NCBI RefSeq assembly: GCF_000223905.1
Contig: NC_015948.1
Location: forward strand, 2,852,001-2,916,000
DNA: 64,000 nucleotides
Origin: Haloarcula hispanica ATCC 33960
GTDB lineage: Archaea; Halobacteriota; Halobacteria; Halobacteriales; Haloarculaceae
Reading direction: 5' to 3'
Shown: positions 7,138 through 15,948 of the stretch, one piece after another
Numbering within the stretch: the stretch's first letter is position 1
Layout: every line of letters starts with the position of its first letter
Program-made: the position numbers and the translations under genes
Notes under the pieces: model-generated
Database searches by the model: none
What the model saw: only the letters and a program-made list of their open reading frames with translations
Told to the model about the DNA's origin: nothing

Positions 7138-8394
7138 TCACTCGCCCTGCTCGTCCAGTTGCTCAACGAGGCTAATACCGTAGATAGTCCGCAACACCGT
7201 GCTAGCGTCGCCGGCCTCGTACACCAGGTCGTCCCTCGAACTGACGTGGTCGAGCACGTCGGGCGAGGAATGCGCGGGCGCGGCGGCGATGCCGGCGTCG
7301 TTCTCGTCGACCCAGCGCATCACTCGCAGGTCGCTCTTGCTGTCGCCCATCACGAGCGCGAACGGGTCGTCGATGCCGAGCACGTCGAAGGCCTCCTCGA
7401 CGCCGGCGGACTTGTCCAGTTCGAGGCTCACGAGTTCGGCCGCGTCGCCCTCGTAGTAGCCCAGGTCGACGCGTTCGAGGATGTCGCGGAACGCCTCGGG
7501 CGCGTCGTCGATGTCGGCGTCGGTCGACAGGTCGCTCGCCGCCAGCACGTCCAGAATCTCCGGGTCGCGGCTGAAGTAGGCCCGCGCGTAGCCTGCGGGG
7601 TCGTCGACTTCGGCGTCGACCTGTGTGGCGATAGCGTCGCCAACGAGGCCACAGAGGTACCGCAGCGACTCGTCGATGATTTCGACGGCGTTGTCGCTGC
7701 CGACCTCGGCGTTGGGTTTCAGCGTGACGTTGAACTCGTTGCCCTGGAGGTGACAGCGCTTGCCGACGGCGTCGGGGGCCTCCGAGAGGACTCGCCGCCG
7801 GACGGTCTCGAACACGTCCACGACCGCTCCGTCGAGGCGTTCGTAGAGCAGTCGCTTGGTGTCCTCGCCGTGTTTGGGCGTGAACACGCCGTTACCGGAC
7901 TCGTAGACGATGCTCATCTGGCCGGAGGAGACGAGATCGTTGCCAAGCCCCTGTATCATGAACCCCTTGACGTTCTCCAACGTCTGGCCGGTACAGACGA
8001 CGATAGGGACGCCCGCTTCGTGGAACTGCGTCAGGAGATACAGCGTGTCACGGGGGATTTCGTTGTCGGTGTCACCGGCCGACCGGAGCGTCTCGTCGAC
8101 GTCCAGCACGAGCACGTTCACCGACCGGTCGTACTTCGAGTAGAGGTCGAGCGCGGTAAAGGCCTCGTCGCGGGTCAGCCGAGCCGCGATTTCCGCATAG
8201 GTCTCGCCGGTCCCGGGAAACTCGTCAGTGATGTCGGATTTGAGAGCGTCAAGGCGGTCACTGGCGGTTTCCCACTGTTCCAGGGCGACAGTCGAGCTGA
8301 GCGGAGGAAACAGGTCGACGAACTCCTGATAGCCACGCAGCGTCGTCGTGTCTACGCTCTTATACAGACGGTAGAGTTGGTCGTATTGTTCCAT
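7138..8394 (-). CDS. HAD-superfamily hydrolase
   Basis: A 418-aa protein. HAD motif I is LVLDVDETLRS at about residues 95-105 (nucleophile D, general acid D two residues on), motif II is VVCTGQT, and motif IV is ALVMGDSKSDLRVMRWVDEND near residue 360. The cap and overall layout are closest to HAD-IIB sugar phosphatases (Cof, sucrose- or mannosyl-phosphate phosphatase types). About 90 extra helical residues precede the HAD core. I prefer ATG 8394 to the GTG at 8406. The substrate is unknown. Confidence 0.85.
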   Translation of the reverse strand: MEQYDQLYRLYKSVDTTTLRGYQEFVDLFPPLSSTVALEQWETASDRLDALKSDITDEFPGTGETYAEIAARLTRDEAFTALDLYSKYDRSVNVLVLDVDETLRSAGDTDNEIPRDTLYLLTQFHEAGVPIVVCTGQTLENVKGFMIQGLGNDLVSSGQMSIVYESGNGVFTPKHGEDTKRLLYERLDGAVVDVFETVRRRVLSEAPDAVGKRCHLQGNEFNVTLKPNAEVGSDNAVEIIDESLRYLCGLVGDAIATQVDAEVDDPAGYARAYFSRDPEILDVLAASDLSTDADIDDAPEAFRDILERVDLGYYEGDAAELVSLELDKSAGVEEAFDVLGIDDPFALVMGDSKSDLRVMRWVDENDAGIAAAPAHSSPDVLDHVSSRDDLVYEAGDASTVLRTIYGISLVEQLDEQGE

Positions 8395-8514
8395 GTCGAT
8401 ATCCACAGGATAGTGGCGACTAACGGCGAGCGTACTTTAGCTATCGGGTTTGCGATACTCACACACGACAAAAAATGGCTGGTTTGCCAACACCGCATCG
8501 AAGGTGTGCCGCTG

Positions 8515-8658
8515 CTACGCCTCGTCGCCGCCGTCGGTCAGCACCTCGGTTTCGGTCGCCTCCTCGTTGAGGAAGGATGGGAGTTCCTCCTCGTCCTCGT
8601 CAGTTGCCTCGTCGTCCGCCGTCGCTTCGGTCCAGGAGCGTTCTCTGTGGTGGCACAT
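8515..8658 (-). CDS. 47-residue acidic micro-protein (MCHHRERSWTEA family)
   Basis: Translating the minus strand from ATG 8658 gives MCHHRERSWTEATADDEATD, then an acidic stretch, ELPSFLNEE and a tail ending LTDGGDEA, stop at 8515. The MCHH start, a Trp near residue 9 and ELPSFLNEE recall a recurring haloarchaeal micro-protein family (memory, not searched). The Cys and His residues at the N-terminus could bind a metal. It stands divergent from mutL, whose ATG is 135 bp away. Its small size makes it easy to miss. Confidence 0.7.
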   Translation of the reverse strand: MCHHRERSWTEATADDEATDEDEEELPSFLNEEATETEVLTDGGDEA

Positions 8659-8792
8659 AGGTCGTCACCATGGGAGGTTCAGGACTGTTTTGTGTTAACT
8701 ATTTTCATGACAATGCTGATAGGCACGGCGAAGGCAGACAGTATCAAGTCGCTTCGCCCGTTAGCCGGTGGCAATCACATGCGGAGGCACGT

Positions 8793-10943
8793 ATGACCGA
8801 TATCCAGCGACTCGACGACCGGACCGTCGAACGCATCGCGGCCGGCGAGGTGGTCGAGCGACCGGCCTCCGTCGTCAAGGAACTGGTCGAGAATGCCATC
8901 GACGCCGACGCGACCCGGGTCGAGGTCGTCGTCGAAGCCGGCGGAACCGACGGGATTCGCGTCACGGACGACGGCGTCGGGATGGACCGCGAGGCCGTCG
9001 AGACGGCCGTCGAGAAACACACCACCTCGAAGATTCGCGATATCGCAGACCTGGAGGGCGGCGTGGGAACGCTCGGGTTCCGCGGCGAGGCGCTGCACGC
9101 GATCGGGGCGGTCTCACGGCTGACGATCCGGACCAGACCCCGCGGCGGCGACGTGGGAACCGAACTGGTGCTCGAAGGCGGTGACGTCACGTCAGTCAGC
9201 CCCGCCGGCTGTCCGGAGGGGACAACGATGGCGGTAGAAGACCTCTTCTATAACGTCCCAGCCCGCCGGAAGTACCTCAAACAAGAGTCGACGGAGTTCG
9301 CACACGTCAACACCGTCGTCGCCAGCTACGCGCTGGCTAACCCGGACGTGGCCGTCTCGCTGACCCACGGCGACCGCGAAACGTTTTCGACGACCGGCCA
9401 AGGCGACCTGCGCGAGACGGTGATGTCCGTCTACGGCCGGGAAGTCGCCGAGTCGATGATCTCGGTCGGAGCAGGTTCGGAAGCGAACGCGGATGGCGAC
9501 GAGAGTGATAGTTTCCCTGACGGGCCGCTCGACGGCGTCCACGGCCTCGTCTCGCACCCCGAGACGAACCGCGCCGGCCGCGAGTACCTCTCGACGTACG
9601 TCAACGGCCGCTATGTCCGGGCCGGTACCGTTCGCGACGCCGTCGTCGACGCCTACGGGACCCAGATCGCGCCGGACCGCTACCCCTTCGCCGTCCTCTT
9701 TCTGGACGTGCCCGCGGGCGACGTGGACGTGAACGTCCATCCCCGCAAAATGGAGGTCCGCTTCGCCGACGACGAGGGTGTTCGCGAGCAGGTCCGGACT
9801 GCCGTCGAGGACGCGTTGTTGCGGGAAGGGCTACTGCGCTCGACAGCACCGCGTGGCCGGTCGGCACCCGAGCAGACAGAGATAACGCCGGAATCGAACG
9901 GGACGAGCGACAGCGAGCGCGAGCGGTCGAGTCCGGACGGCCGGGACACCGGAGACGAAGCAGCAACGCCGGGACGGACGGATACCACCGCAACGGGCAG
10001 CGCTGATGCAACAGCACAGGAGCCGGATACCGAGCCCACAGACCGACCGGACAGCACGCAGACCGAGACAGCGGGTAGCCAGTCCTCCGGCACAGCCCAA
10101 TCCATTCAATCAGCCGACACGAAACGGCCCTCCGCGACCGACCCAACGGACGATGCGTCGGGCGAATCCGGGGTGCGCGATCCAGAGGGTAGTGTTTCGA
10201 GTGGAAATAGCAATGGTGAGCGCCGTGACGCGTCCGCAGCGGGACGGACAGCCACGGAGAGCGAGGGGCGGAAGTTCACCGGCGGGCAGGAGCAGGCGCG
10301 CCTCGGCGACGACCCGGAAGCAACCCACGAGTCGCTGCCCTCGATGCGGATTCTCGGACAGTTAGCCGACACCTACGTCGTCGCGGAGACGGACGACGGC
10401 CTCGTGCTGGTCGACCAGCACGCGGCGGACGAGCGGGTCAACTACGAACGGCTGAAGGCCAAGTTCGAGGGCGAAACGACGACGCAGGCACTTGCTAACC
10501 CTGTCGAACTGGAACTAACCGCGCGCGAGGCCGAGGTGTTCGACCGGCGTAGCGACGCGCTGGCGAGTCTGGGGTTCCACACGGCGCGCACGGGTGAGCG
10601 AAGCATCGAGGTCCGGACCCTTCCGGGCGTCATCGCCGATGCGGCCGGCCCGGACATCGTCAGGGACGTACTGGGCGCGTTCGTCGCCGGCGACGACGAA
10701 GCGGCAGCGACGGTCGAAGCGGCGGCCGACGAACTGCTCGGCGACCTGGCGTGTTACCCCTCGGTGACCGGGAACACGTCGCTGACCGAGGGCTCCGTCC
10801 GGGAGCTACTCGCCGCACTGGACGACTGTGAGAACCCCTACGCGTGTCCCCATGGGCGACCGACGGTCATTCACATCGACCGGCAGGAACTCGAAGACAG
10901 GTTCGAGCGTGATTACCCCGGGCACGGCGGTCGCCGGCGATAG
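8793..10943 (+). CDS. mutL: DNA mismatch repair protein MutL
   Basis: A 716-aa protein. The N-terminal GHKL ATPase has ELVENAIDADA, DDGVGM, KHTTSKI and GFRGEAL. A hydrophilic linker rich in Ser/Thr/Asp/Glu runs from about residue 355 to 500. The C-terminal dimerisation domain carries the nicking-endonuclease motif DQHAADERVNYE and the late CPHGRP motif, so it should be a MutS-activated, strand-nicking MutL. ATG 8793 is directly before the conserved TDIQRLDDRTVERIAAGEVV; more upstream sequence would be non-conserved. In many haloarchaea mutL follows mutS, but here the upstream genes are unrelated and on the other strand. Confidence 0.97.
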   Translation: MTDIQRLDDRTVERIAAGEVVERPASVVKELVENAIDADATRVEVVVEAGGTDGIRVTDDGVGMDREAVETAVEKHTTSKIRDIADLEGGVGTLGFRGEALHAIGAVSRLTIRTRPRGGDVGTELVLEGGDVTSVSPAGCPEGTTMAVEDLFYNVPARRKYLKQESTEFAHVNTVVASYALANPDVAVSLTHGDRETFSTTGQGDLRETVMSVYGREVAESMISVGAGSEANADGDESDSFPDGPLDGVHGLVSHPETNRAGREYLSTYVNGRYVRAGTVRDAVVDAYGTQIAPDRYPFAVLFLDVPAGDVDVNVHPRKMEVRFADDEGVREQVRTAVEDALLREGLLRSTAPRGRSAPEQTEITPESNGTSDSERERSSPDGRDTGDEAATPGRTDTTATGSADATAQEPDTEPTDRPDSTQTETAGSQSSGTAQSIQSADTKRPSATDPTDDASGESGVRDPEGSVSSGNSNGERRDASAAGRTATESEGRKFTGGQEQARLGDDPEATHESLPSMRILGQLADTYVVAETDDGLVLVDQHAADERVNYERLKAKFEGETTTQALANPVELELTAREAEVFDRRSDALASLGFHTARTGERSIEVRTLPGVIADAAGPDIVRDVLGAFVAGDDEAAATVEAAADELLGDLACYPSVTGNTSLTEGSVRELLAALDDCENPYACPHGRPTVIHIDRQELEDRFERDYPGHGGRRR

Positions 10944-11023
10944 CGAGGGAGGACGGCCCGTCCCCCGGCACAGCAGTCGATACAGCCGATTAAACTAAAC
11001 CTTCGTCTCCCGATGCACGCGGT

Positions 11024-11968
11024 ATGTCACTTGTAACGTTCGGCGAGACCGCTCTCAGATTTTCACCCCCAGACGGACAGCGATTCGAGACGGCCCGCGA
11101 AGCGTCAATTCGCGTCGACGGGACTGCGAGCAGCGTTGCGGCGACAGCCGGTCGACTCGGGGCTGACGCACAGTGGCTCTCGAAGGTCCCGGACACGCCG
11201 CTCGGGCGGCGTGTCGTCGCGGAGCTCCATGAGTTCGGTCTGGAGACAGAGGTTGTCTGGGCCGACCCAGACACCGGCCGCCAGGGACTCACGTTCCACG
11301 AAGACGCCGACCCACCCCGTGCCGAACGGCTACTGCAGGACCGCGGCGACACCGCGATGGCGACGCTGACGCCCGGCGAGTTGCCGATGGGCGAGATACA
11401 GAACGCGGACGTGGTGTTTACTTCGGGCGCAACTCTCTCACTTTCTGACACAGCCGCCGACACGACGGGGGCGTTACTCAGAGCGGCCGCAGGAATGCGA
11501 GCATTCGATCTCGATTTCCATCCGGGGCTATGGGACGCCGAAGATGCTCTCGACGCCCTTGCAGACCTGCTACCAGCCGTCGATACCCTCTTTGCCGCCG
11601 AAGAGCAGGTTTCCGCGGTGTTTGATACGACAGGGAGTCCGCGCGAGGTCGTGCACACGCTCGCAACGGAGTACGACCTCACCCGCGTGATTCTCACACG
11701 GAGCGAGTACGGTGCGGTTGCCTACCACGACGGCGTCATTCACGAGCAAGATGCCATCGAAACGTCTGCAGTAGACGAAGCAGGACAACACGAGGCTTTC
11801 ATCGGCGCAACGCTCCAGCAACTTGCCGCCGGTGCTGACACGGACGAAGCGCTGCTCCATGGTGTCGCGGCAGCAGCGCTGTCTCGAACACTGTCCGGGC
11901 CGCTGACGCCGCTCGAACCGTCCGAGGTTGAGCGTCTCGTCGATTCACAGCAGTCCAGACGGCCGTAG
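11024..11968 (+). CDS. PfkB-family sugar kinase-like protein with altered catalytic motif
   Basis: A 314-aa ribokinase-fold protein. The N-terminal MSLVTFGETALRFSP matches the substrate-binding start of 2-keto-3-deoxygluconate/fructokinase-type PfkB proteins, followed by a G.aa..lgrLG stretch. The catalytic motif, normally GAGDAF, reads DEAGQHEAFIGATL, with His where the catalytic base Asp belongs. It may be inactive as a kinase or may bind sugars in another role. TTAAACTA about 30 bp upstream is a likely TATA box. It is monocistronic: mutL is 80 bp upstream with its own end. Confidence 0.8.
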   Translation: MSLVTFGETALRFSPPDGQRFETAREASIRVDGTASSVAATAGRLGADAQWLSKVPDTPLGRRVVAELHEFGLETEVVWADPDTGRQGLTFHEDADPPRAERLLQDRGDTAMATLTPGELPMGEIQNADVVFTSGATLSLSDTAADTTGALLRAAAGMRAFDLDFHPGLWDAEDALDALADLLPAVDTLFAAEEQVSAVFDTTGSPREVVHTLATEYDLTRVILTRSEYGAVAYHDGVIHEQDAIETSAVDEAGQHEAFIGATLQQLAAGADTDEALLHGVAAAALSRTLSGPLTPLEPSEVERLVDSQQSRRP

Positions 11969-12019
11969 GGAGTCCCTACCGGCAGTACTGATTTATGTCC
12001 GCTCGTTTATCAATCAGGT

Positions 12020-13243
12020 ATGATCAGTCATCGTGCTGTGTTAACAATTGTGTTGCTGACACTGCTGGGAGGGGTGTCGGGAACGGCTGTTGCACAGTCG
12101 CAGGTGACACTCACCGTCACCGTGGTCGATCAGGACGGCGACCCGCTCAGTGGTATCGATATCTCGGCGACGTGGGACGACGGCGCAGGCGGGCCGTCAA
12201 ACGAGACGACGCGGGCAAACGGACAGGCGCTCATCGATGTTCCCGAGGGGGCGACCGTCGCGCTCCGGATACATGACGACGAGTACGTCCGAAACGTTCC
12301 GTACGTCGTTTCGGACGCCGAGGCGGAGTCCATCGAAGTGGCGGTCTCGGAGTCAGCGACGGCCACAGTCAACGCGGTGACGGCGGACGGCCAGCCGGCC
12401 GAGAACGCTCGCATCCGGCTGTATCGGAACGGGAACTACGTGGTCGACAGGAACGCGGGCAGCAACGGGACCATCACGACACAGCCCGTGGAAGAAGGTG
12501 AGTACAGCGTCATCGTTACCAAGCCGGGGTTCTACCGAAATCTGACCACCGCGTCCGTCTCCGGTGAGACAACGACGACGGTCCGGATTAGCGAGGGGTC
12601 AGCCCTGCTGCGGGCCTCGGTCGTTGACGAGCATTTCAACGATTCGAGGCCGATTCGTGACGCGACGATTCGGGTCCAGTCGGACAGCGGGTTCGACGGA
12701 ACTGTACCGACACTCTCCGACGGGACGGCATCGGTCAGCGTCCCGGTCAACGACCGCTACGATGTCACAGTGACGAAGGACGGCTACGAAACGGTCGAGA
12801 GACGCGTCAGCGTGGCTGAAGACGACACGTCACTCGACGTAGAGATTGAACGCACCCCTGAGATTACGCTCACACCGGACAACAGACAGGTCGTCGTCGG
12901 CGCGAACGTCGGCCTCACGGTCACCGACGAGTACGACGAACCGGTGGCGAACGCGACCGTGACCCGGAACGGGACCGAGGTCGGACAGACTGACGCGGAC
13001 GGCGAGGTAACCGCGACGGTCCCGACAGCCGGGAACGTCACGTTTACCGCGACAGCCGGTGACCTCACTACGACAATGACGGTCACGGTGTTCAGGCCGA
13101 GTGGGGAGACGGCAAACGGGGCGGCCATGTCACCGGAGCGAACGGCGACCGAAACGACCGACAGCAGCGGTCCGGGATTCACCGTCGCTCTGACGGTGGC
13201 TGCGCTGCTTGCGGTGACTGTCCTCGCACGCCGACGGCGCTAA
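12020..13243 (+). CDS. Secreted PGF-CTERM surface protein with Ig-like repeats
   Basis: A 407-aa protein. It has a Sec signal peptide (VLTIVLLTLLGGVSGTAVAQ) and three to four carboxypeptidase-regulatory or Ig-like beta modules (VTVVDQDGDPLSGIDI, VNAVTADGQPAENARI, RASVVDEHFNDSRPIRDA, LTVTDEYDEPVANATV). A Thr/Ser linker precedes the C-terminal SGPGFTVALTVAALLAVTVL plus an Arg cluster. PGF, one helix and a basic end is the archaeosortase A (ArtA) signal, so it should be cut and lipid-anchored at the cell surface. Several NxS/T sites could be N-glycosylated. GTTTATCA 25 bp upstream is a likely TATA box. Confidence 0.88.
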   Translation: MISHRAVLTIVLLTLLGGVSGTAVAQSQVTLTVTVVDQDGDPLSGIDISATWDDGAGGPSNETTRANGQALIDVPEGATVALRIHDDEYVRNVPYVVSDAEAESIEVAVSESATATVNAVTADGQPAENARIRLYRNGNYVVDRNAGSNGTITTQPVEEGEYSVIVTKPGFYRNLTTASVSGETTTTVRISEGSALLRASVVDEHFNDSRPIRDATIRVQSDSGFDGTVPTLSDGTASVSVPVNDRYDVTVTKDGYETVERRVSVAEDDTSLDVEIERTPEITLTPDNRQVVVGANVGLTVTDEYDEPVANATVTRNGTEVGQTDADGEVTATVPTAGNVTFTATAGDLTTTMTVTVFRPSGETANGAAMSPERTATETTDSSGPGFTVALTVAALLAVTVLARRRR

Positions 13244-13281
13244 CGGGACGTTTTTCCCCACGAGGGCCGCATACCCGTACA

Positions 13282-14367
13282 ATGACTGTTCTCGAGTCCG
13301 TCCACGAGGCCCACGGAGCGACGTTCAGGGAGGTCGGTGGTCGGCAGGTCGTCGACAACTACGGGCGACCGGAGCGGACCCACCGCGCGGTTCGGAACGT
13401 CGTCGGCGCGATGGAGTACGGCTACGGCGTCATCGTCGTCACCGGCGAGGACCGCGTCGACTACGTCGACAACGCCGTCTCGAACCGCGTGCCAGACGAT
13501 GACGGCGCGGGCTGTTACGCGCTCCTGCTCGACCCCGACGGCCGCGTCGACACGGACATGTATGTGTACAACGCCGGCGAGCGCCTGCTCGTGTTCACAC
13601 CGCCCCAGAAAGCCGAGGACCTTGCCGCAGAGTGGGCGGACAAGACGTTCATTCAGGACGTCGAGTTCGAGGAGGCGACCGACGACTTCGCCGTCTTCGG
13701 CGTCCACGGGCCGAAAGCGACAGAGAAAATCGCCAGCGTTCTCCACCAGACCGGGACCCCGCCCGCGCCGCTGACCTTCGAGCGGGGCGAACTCGGCGAC
13801 GCCGGCGTCTCCGTCATCCGGACGGACAACCTCGCCGGCGAGGAGAGCTACGACGTGGTCTGTAGCGCTGACGACGCCGAGGCTGTCTTCGACACGCTGG
13901 TCAACCGGGGGCTCAACGCCGTCCCCTTCGGCTACCGGACCTGGGAGACGCTGACGTTAGAGGCCGGGACGCCGCTGTTCGACACCGAAATCGAGGGCGC
14001 GCTCCCGAACGATCTTGGCCTGCGGAACGCCCTGGACTTCGAGAAGGGCTGTTACGTCGGTCAGGAGGTCGTCTCGCGAATCGAGAACCGGGGCCACCCC
14101 ACGCAACGGCTGGTCGGCCTCGCCGTCGAGGAATGCCCCGAGTCCGGTGCCGCAGTGTTCGCCGGCGACGAGCACGTCGGCGACGTGACCCGTGCCGGCC
14201 AGAGCCCGATGCGGGAAGCCCCGATTGCGCTGGCGAATCTCAGTTGGGAACGGCCCGAAGACGCGCTGACCATCCGCATCGACGGTGAACCGGTCAGCGC
14301 ACAGCAGGTCGACCTGCCCTTTATCGACGGCTCGGCGCAGTCGGCGCGGTTGCCGACCTACGAGTAG
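13282..14367 (+). CDS. YgfZ/GcvT-type folate-binding protein
   Basis: A 361-aa protein of the aminomethyltransferase fold. It carries the YgfZ hallmark KGCYVGQEVVSRIENRG near residue 258, in contrast to true glycine-cleavage T-proteins. YgfZ/IBA57 proteins use tetrahydrofolate to support maturation or repair of certain Fe-S enzymes. It stands alone, with no gcvH or gcvP beside it, which fits the YgfZ role. It is convergent with the minus-strand YigZ gene and the stops are about 6 bp apart. Public annotation of such genes as gcvT is probably imprecise. Confidence 0.85.
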   Translation: MTVLESVHEAHGATFREVGGRQVVDNYGRPERTHRAVRNVVGAMEYGYGVIVVTGEDRVDYVDNAVSNRVPDDDGAGCYALLLDPDGRVDTDMYVYNAGERLLVFTPPQKAEDLAAEWADKTFIQDVEFEEATDDFAVFGVHGPKATEKIASVLHQTGTPPAPLTFERGELGDAGVSVIRTDNLAGEESYDVVCSADDAEAVFDTLVNRGLNAVPFGYRTWETLTLEAGTPLFDTEIEGALPNDLGLRNALDFEKGCYVGQEVVSRIENRGHPTQRLVGLAVEECPESGAAVFAGDEHVGDVTRAGQSPMREAPIALANLSWERPEDALTIRIDGEPVSAQQVDLPFIDGSAQSARLPTYE

Positions 14368-14373
14368 CGGGGG

Positions 14374-14976
14374 TCACGCCAGTTCGATAGCCGCCCGCCC
14401 GCTGGTCGCGCTCCGGATTCGGTCCCGCAGGTCGCTCCCCTCAGCCGTAGGCACCCGAACCTCGAAGACGACTTCGGCCTCGTAGTCAGCTGCAAACTCG
14501 ACGCCTGCTGATTCAAGCAGGCTCCGAACGCTGCCGGAGTCGTCGTAGGCGACGGTTACGGTGAACTGCTCGTGGGGCACCTCCTCGACCACGCCTGCGT
14601 CGTCAACGCCCTCTTTCACCGCTCTGGAGTAGGCACTGGCGAGGCCGCCGACGCCGAGGTTCGTCCCGCCGTAGTAGCGCGTGACGACGGCGACGGCGTT
14701 CTCGATATCGCGTTGCTGGAGAACGTTCAGCGCGGGGTCGCCGGCGCTGCCGCTCGGTTCGCCGTCGTCGCTCGAATACTCCCGAAAGGGATCGGATCGC
14801 ACGCGGTAGGCGGGGACGTTGTGGGTCGCGTCAGCGTACTCCTCGCTGACGGCGTCGACGAACGCCTCGGCGGCTTCGACGGTCGCCGCCGGCGCGACGT
14901 GGCCGATGAACTCCGAGCCGCGCACTTCGAAGCGCGCCTCGCCGCGGCCCGGAACGGTCAGGTAGCTGTCCGTCAC
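14374..14976 (-). CDS. YigZ/IMPACT family protein
   Basis: A 200-aa protein starting VTDSYLTVPGRGEARFEVRG and containing SEFIGHVAPA, ATHNVPAYRV, DDGEPSGSAGDPALNVL and AVVTRYYGGTNLGVGGLASA, all typical of the UPF0029/IMPACT N-terminal domain. A DUF1949-like C-terminal half follows. I chose the GTG at 14976: the frame is open further, but the extra sequence is not family-like and would overlap the ferredoxin gene. IMPACT proteins bind ribosome-associated partners; the archaeal role is unknown. It is the last gene of a four-gene minus-strand run. Confidence 0.88.
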   Translation of the reverse strand: MTDSYLTVPGRGEARFEVRGSEFIGHVAPAATVEAAEAFVDAVSEEYADATHNVPAYRVRSDPFREYSSDDGEPSGSAGDPALNVLQQRDIENAVAVVTRYYGGTNLGVGGLASAYSRAVKEGVDDAGVVEEVPHEQFTVTVAYDDSGSVRSLLESAGVEFAADYEAEVVFEVRVPTAEGSDLRDRIRSATSGRAAIELA

Positions 14977-15034
14977 GGCCCGGCGTAGGCCCGGCGGCGG
15001 AATAGCGTTTGTCGTTCGCGCTCCCAGCAGTGAG

Positions 15035-15370
15035 TCAGTCCGTCCTGCCGTCCGGTTGCCGCGACCCCCAGACCCGCTTGTCAAGCAGTTCGACTCTCAT
15101 TCCGTCCCGAACCCGGAGCTGACAGGAGAGCCGGGGATAGCTAAACCGGTCGGCGAGGTCGTCGTGCCAGTGGTCGGGGTCGGGCGGCTCAGCGAGACGG
15201 ACGCCGCAGGTGGCACAGATGCCGCGGCCGCCGCAGTTGACCCGTTTCGCGTAGCGACCGTGTGGCGAGAGGTCGGCATCGAGAAGCACGTCCCGGAGGA
15301 CGGCCCCGCGTTCGGCGGTGAGTTCGTGGGTTTCCCCTCCGGGCGTCTCGACGGTGAGCGTCGCCGGCAT
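15035..15370 (-). CDS. [2Fe-2S] ferredoxin-type protein
   Basis: A 111-aa plant-type ferredoxin. Cysteine ligands are in NCGGRGICATCGVRL (CxxxxCxxC pattern) and downstream in LSCQL. The N-terminal ubiquitin-like fold starts ATLTVETPGGETHEL. It lacks the acidic N-terminal insertion of the main halobacterial ferredoxin, so it is probably a specialised electron carrier. Its ATG overlaps the stop of the upstream ACT-domain gene (shared base at 15370), so translation is coupled. The partner is unknown. Confidence 0.88.
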   Translation of the reverse strand: MPATLTVETPGGETHELTAERGAVLRDVLLDADLSPHGRYAKRVNCGGRGICATCGVRLAEPPDPDHWHDDLADRFSYPRLSCQLRVRDGMRVELLDKRVWGSRQPDGRTD

Positions 15371-15873
15371 CAGGCCAGTTCGATGGTCCGGACGAACGCC
15401 AGGCGACGGATTTCGTTGATGAGGTCGCCGGGCAGTTCCTCGTCAGTGATGACGTACAGTTTCGGTTCGTCGGTGAACTCGGGGTCTTCGCTCAGGACCT
15501 GGCGGATAGAGATGCCGTGGTCGGCGATAGCCGACGTGACCGTCGAGACGATGCCGGACTCGTCGGCGGCGCGGACGGTGACAGTCACTGCGTGCAGATC
15601 GAGCACCGGGGCGAGATCGAGCAGGCTCGGCACGGAGGAGATGTTGCGGAAGATGCGCCGCAGGTCGTCGTCGTCGAGAATCGCGTCCGTCGTGGCGTTG
15701 ACCACGCGCCGGTCGACGCCGGCCTCGCGGGCGATGCCCGTGTTCGGGATCTCGATGCCGCCCGAGACGACGCGGCCGTCCTCGTTGACGGAGAACCCTC
15801 GCTCCAGCAGCAAACGGATGACATCCTGCTGGCCCGGGGAGTCCTCGAATTTCTGCATAATCTCGTCGAACAT
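15370..15873 (-). CDS. ACT-domain regulator of amino acid metabolism
   Basis: A 167-aa protein. A helix-turn-helix-like N-terminal half (NTGIAREAGVDRRVVNATTD) is followed by an ACT domain from about residue 88 (LHAVTVTVRAADESGIVSTV...). It resembles the archaeal family of predicted amino-acid-metabolism regulators (COG2150). I chose ATG 15873; open sequence upstream is basic and not family-like. It lies 75 bp downstream of hisB, so regulation linked to histidine or another amino acid is plausible but inferred from position only. Confidence 0.8.
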   Translation of the reverse strand: MFDEIMQKFEDSPGQQDVIRLLLERGFSVNEDGRVVSGGIEIPNTGIAREAGVDRRVVNATTDAILDDDDLRRIFRNISSVPSLLDLAPVLDLHAVTVTVRAADESGIVSTVTSAIADHGISIRQVLSEDPEFTDEPKLYVITDEELPGDLINEIRRLAFVRTIELA

Positions 15874-15948
15874 ACGGAGTGGTGGACGTGGGGCCACTAA
15901 TCGGTGCCGCCAGCAGCCGAAACGGCGACGGCTTCGCACCGCCGTCGA

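Noticed and set aside
7084..8796. Long plus-strand open frame of about 570 codons
   Set aside because: It is antisense to the HAD hydrolase (7138-8394) and mirrors its codon bias; the translation is Val/Glu/Arg-rich without domains.
9601..10372. Several minus-strand frames over the MutL linker
   Set aside because: Shadows of the linker coding sequence; composition is Ser/Arg/Pro-rich and no start signals are seen.
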